The translations under genes were made by a program, and so were the position numbers. 24,525 nt of DNA from Pseudomonadota bacterium (lineage in GTDB: Bacteria; Pseudomonadota; Alphaproteobacteria; Rhizobiales; Xanthobacteraceae): NCBI GenBank assembly GCA_023417665.1, contig JAEZFA010000242.1:1-24525 (forward strand). Direction: 5' to 3'. The notes beneath the pieces were generated by a model. It saw only the letters and a list, made by a program, of their open reading frames with translations, had not been told where the DNA came from and did not search any database. This document shows, piece after piece, positions 24,510-24,525 of the stretch (positions are counted from its first letter, which is position 1; every line of letters begins with the position of its first letter).

Positions 24510-24525
24510 TCAGACGGCGGATGGC
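24510..24525 (-). CDS. ccoN: Probable 3' end of ccoN (cbb3 oxidase subunit I), cut by window end
   Basis: Only 16 bases of this gene would be in the window. A TGA at 24512-24510 on the minus strand, nine bases before the ccoO ATG, could end ccoN, with a preceding frame reading Pro-Ser-Ala-Val. The call rests on the standard gene order ccoNOQP and not on recognisable protein sequence. Confidence 0.45.

Overview
The window is a GC-rich, densely packed stretch of bacterial chromosome. A contiguous ccoOQP-ccoGHIS (fixOQP-fixGHIS) cluster for a cbb3 oxidase, Tat-dependent solute-binding proteins and a ligase-associated DNA-repair helicase/PdeM pair all point to an alphaproteobacterium of the order Hyphomicrobiales (Rhizobiales), probably Bradyrhizobium/Xanthobacteraceae-like. 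The genus cannot be fixed from the sequence. I see no tRNA, rRNA, CRISPR array, insertion sequence or phage gene, and no gene-free gap over 300 bases.

Layout. (1) 1-2132, plus strand: the 3' part of a ligase-associated DEXH (Lhr-type) helicase, then the overlapping PdeM phosphoesterase gene. (2) 2129-9780, minus strand, transcribed from about 9850: Tat-exported sugar-type binding protein, two MalF/MalG-type permeases, ABC ATPase, HutC-type GntR regulator, cytosolic Cys-type sulfatase, and the formylglycine-generating enzyme (FGE) that would activate it. Most junctions overlap or are a few bases apart. (3) 9918-14107, minus strand: a second GntR regulator, an enolase-superfamily (mandelate racemase-like) enzyme, GlpD-type glycerol-3-phosphate dehydrogenase, and a TSUP (TauE/SafE) exporter whose C-terminal end looks frameshifted. 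(4) 14167-18340, plus strand, divergent from the second regulator: a NitT/TauT-type ABC transporter (permease, ATPase, Tat-exported binding protein) and a GMC flavin oxidoreductase. (5) 18356-24525, minus strand: ccoS, ccoI, ccoH, ccoG, ccoP, ccoQ, ccoO and probably the last bases of ccoN.

Regions 2-4 read as one catabolic island. My model, which is inference, is that a sulfate ester is imported intact, desulfated in the cytoplasm by an FGE-activated sulfatase, and its carbon skeleton processed by the enolase-superfamily enzyme, the GMC oxidase/dehydrogenase and GlpD. The TSUP protein would export an inorganic or organic sulfur anion. Two GntR/UTRA regulators probably sense substrates or intermediates. 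The true substrate is not visible in the sequence. Regions 1 and 5 are ordinary housekeeping and respiratory neighbours.
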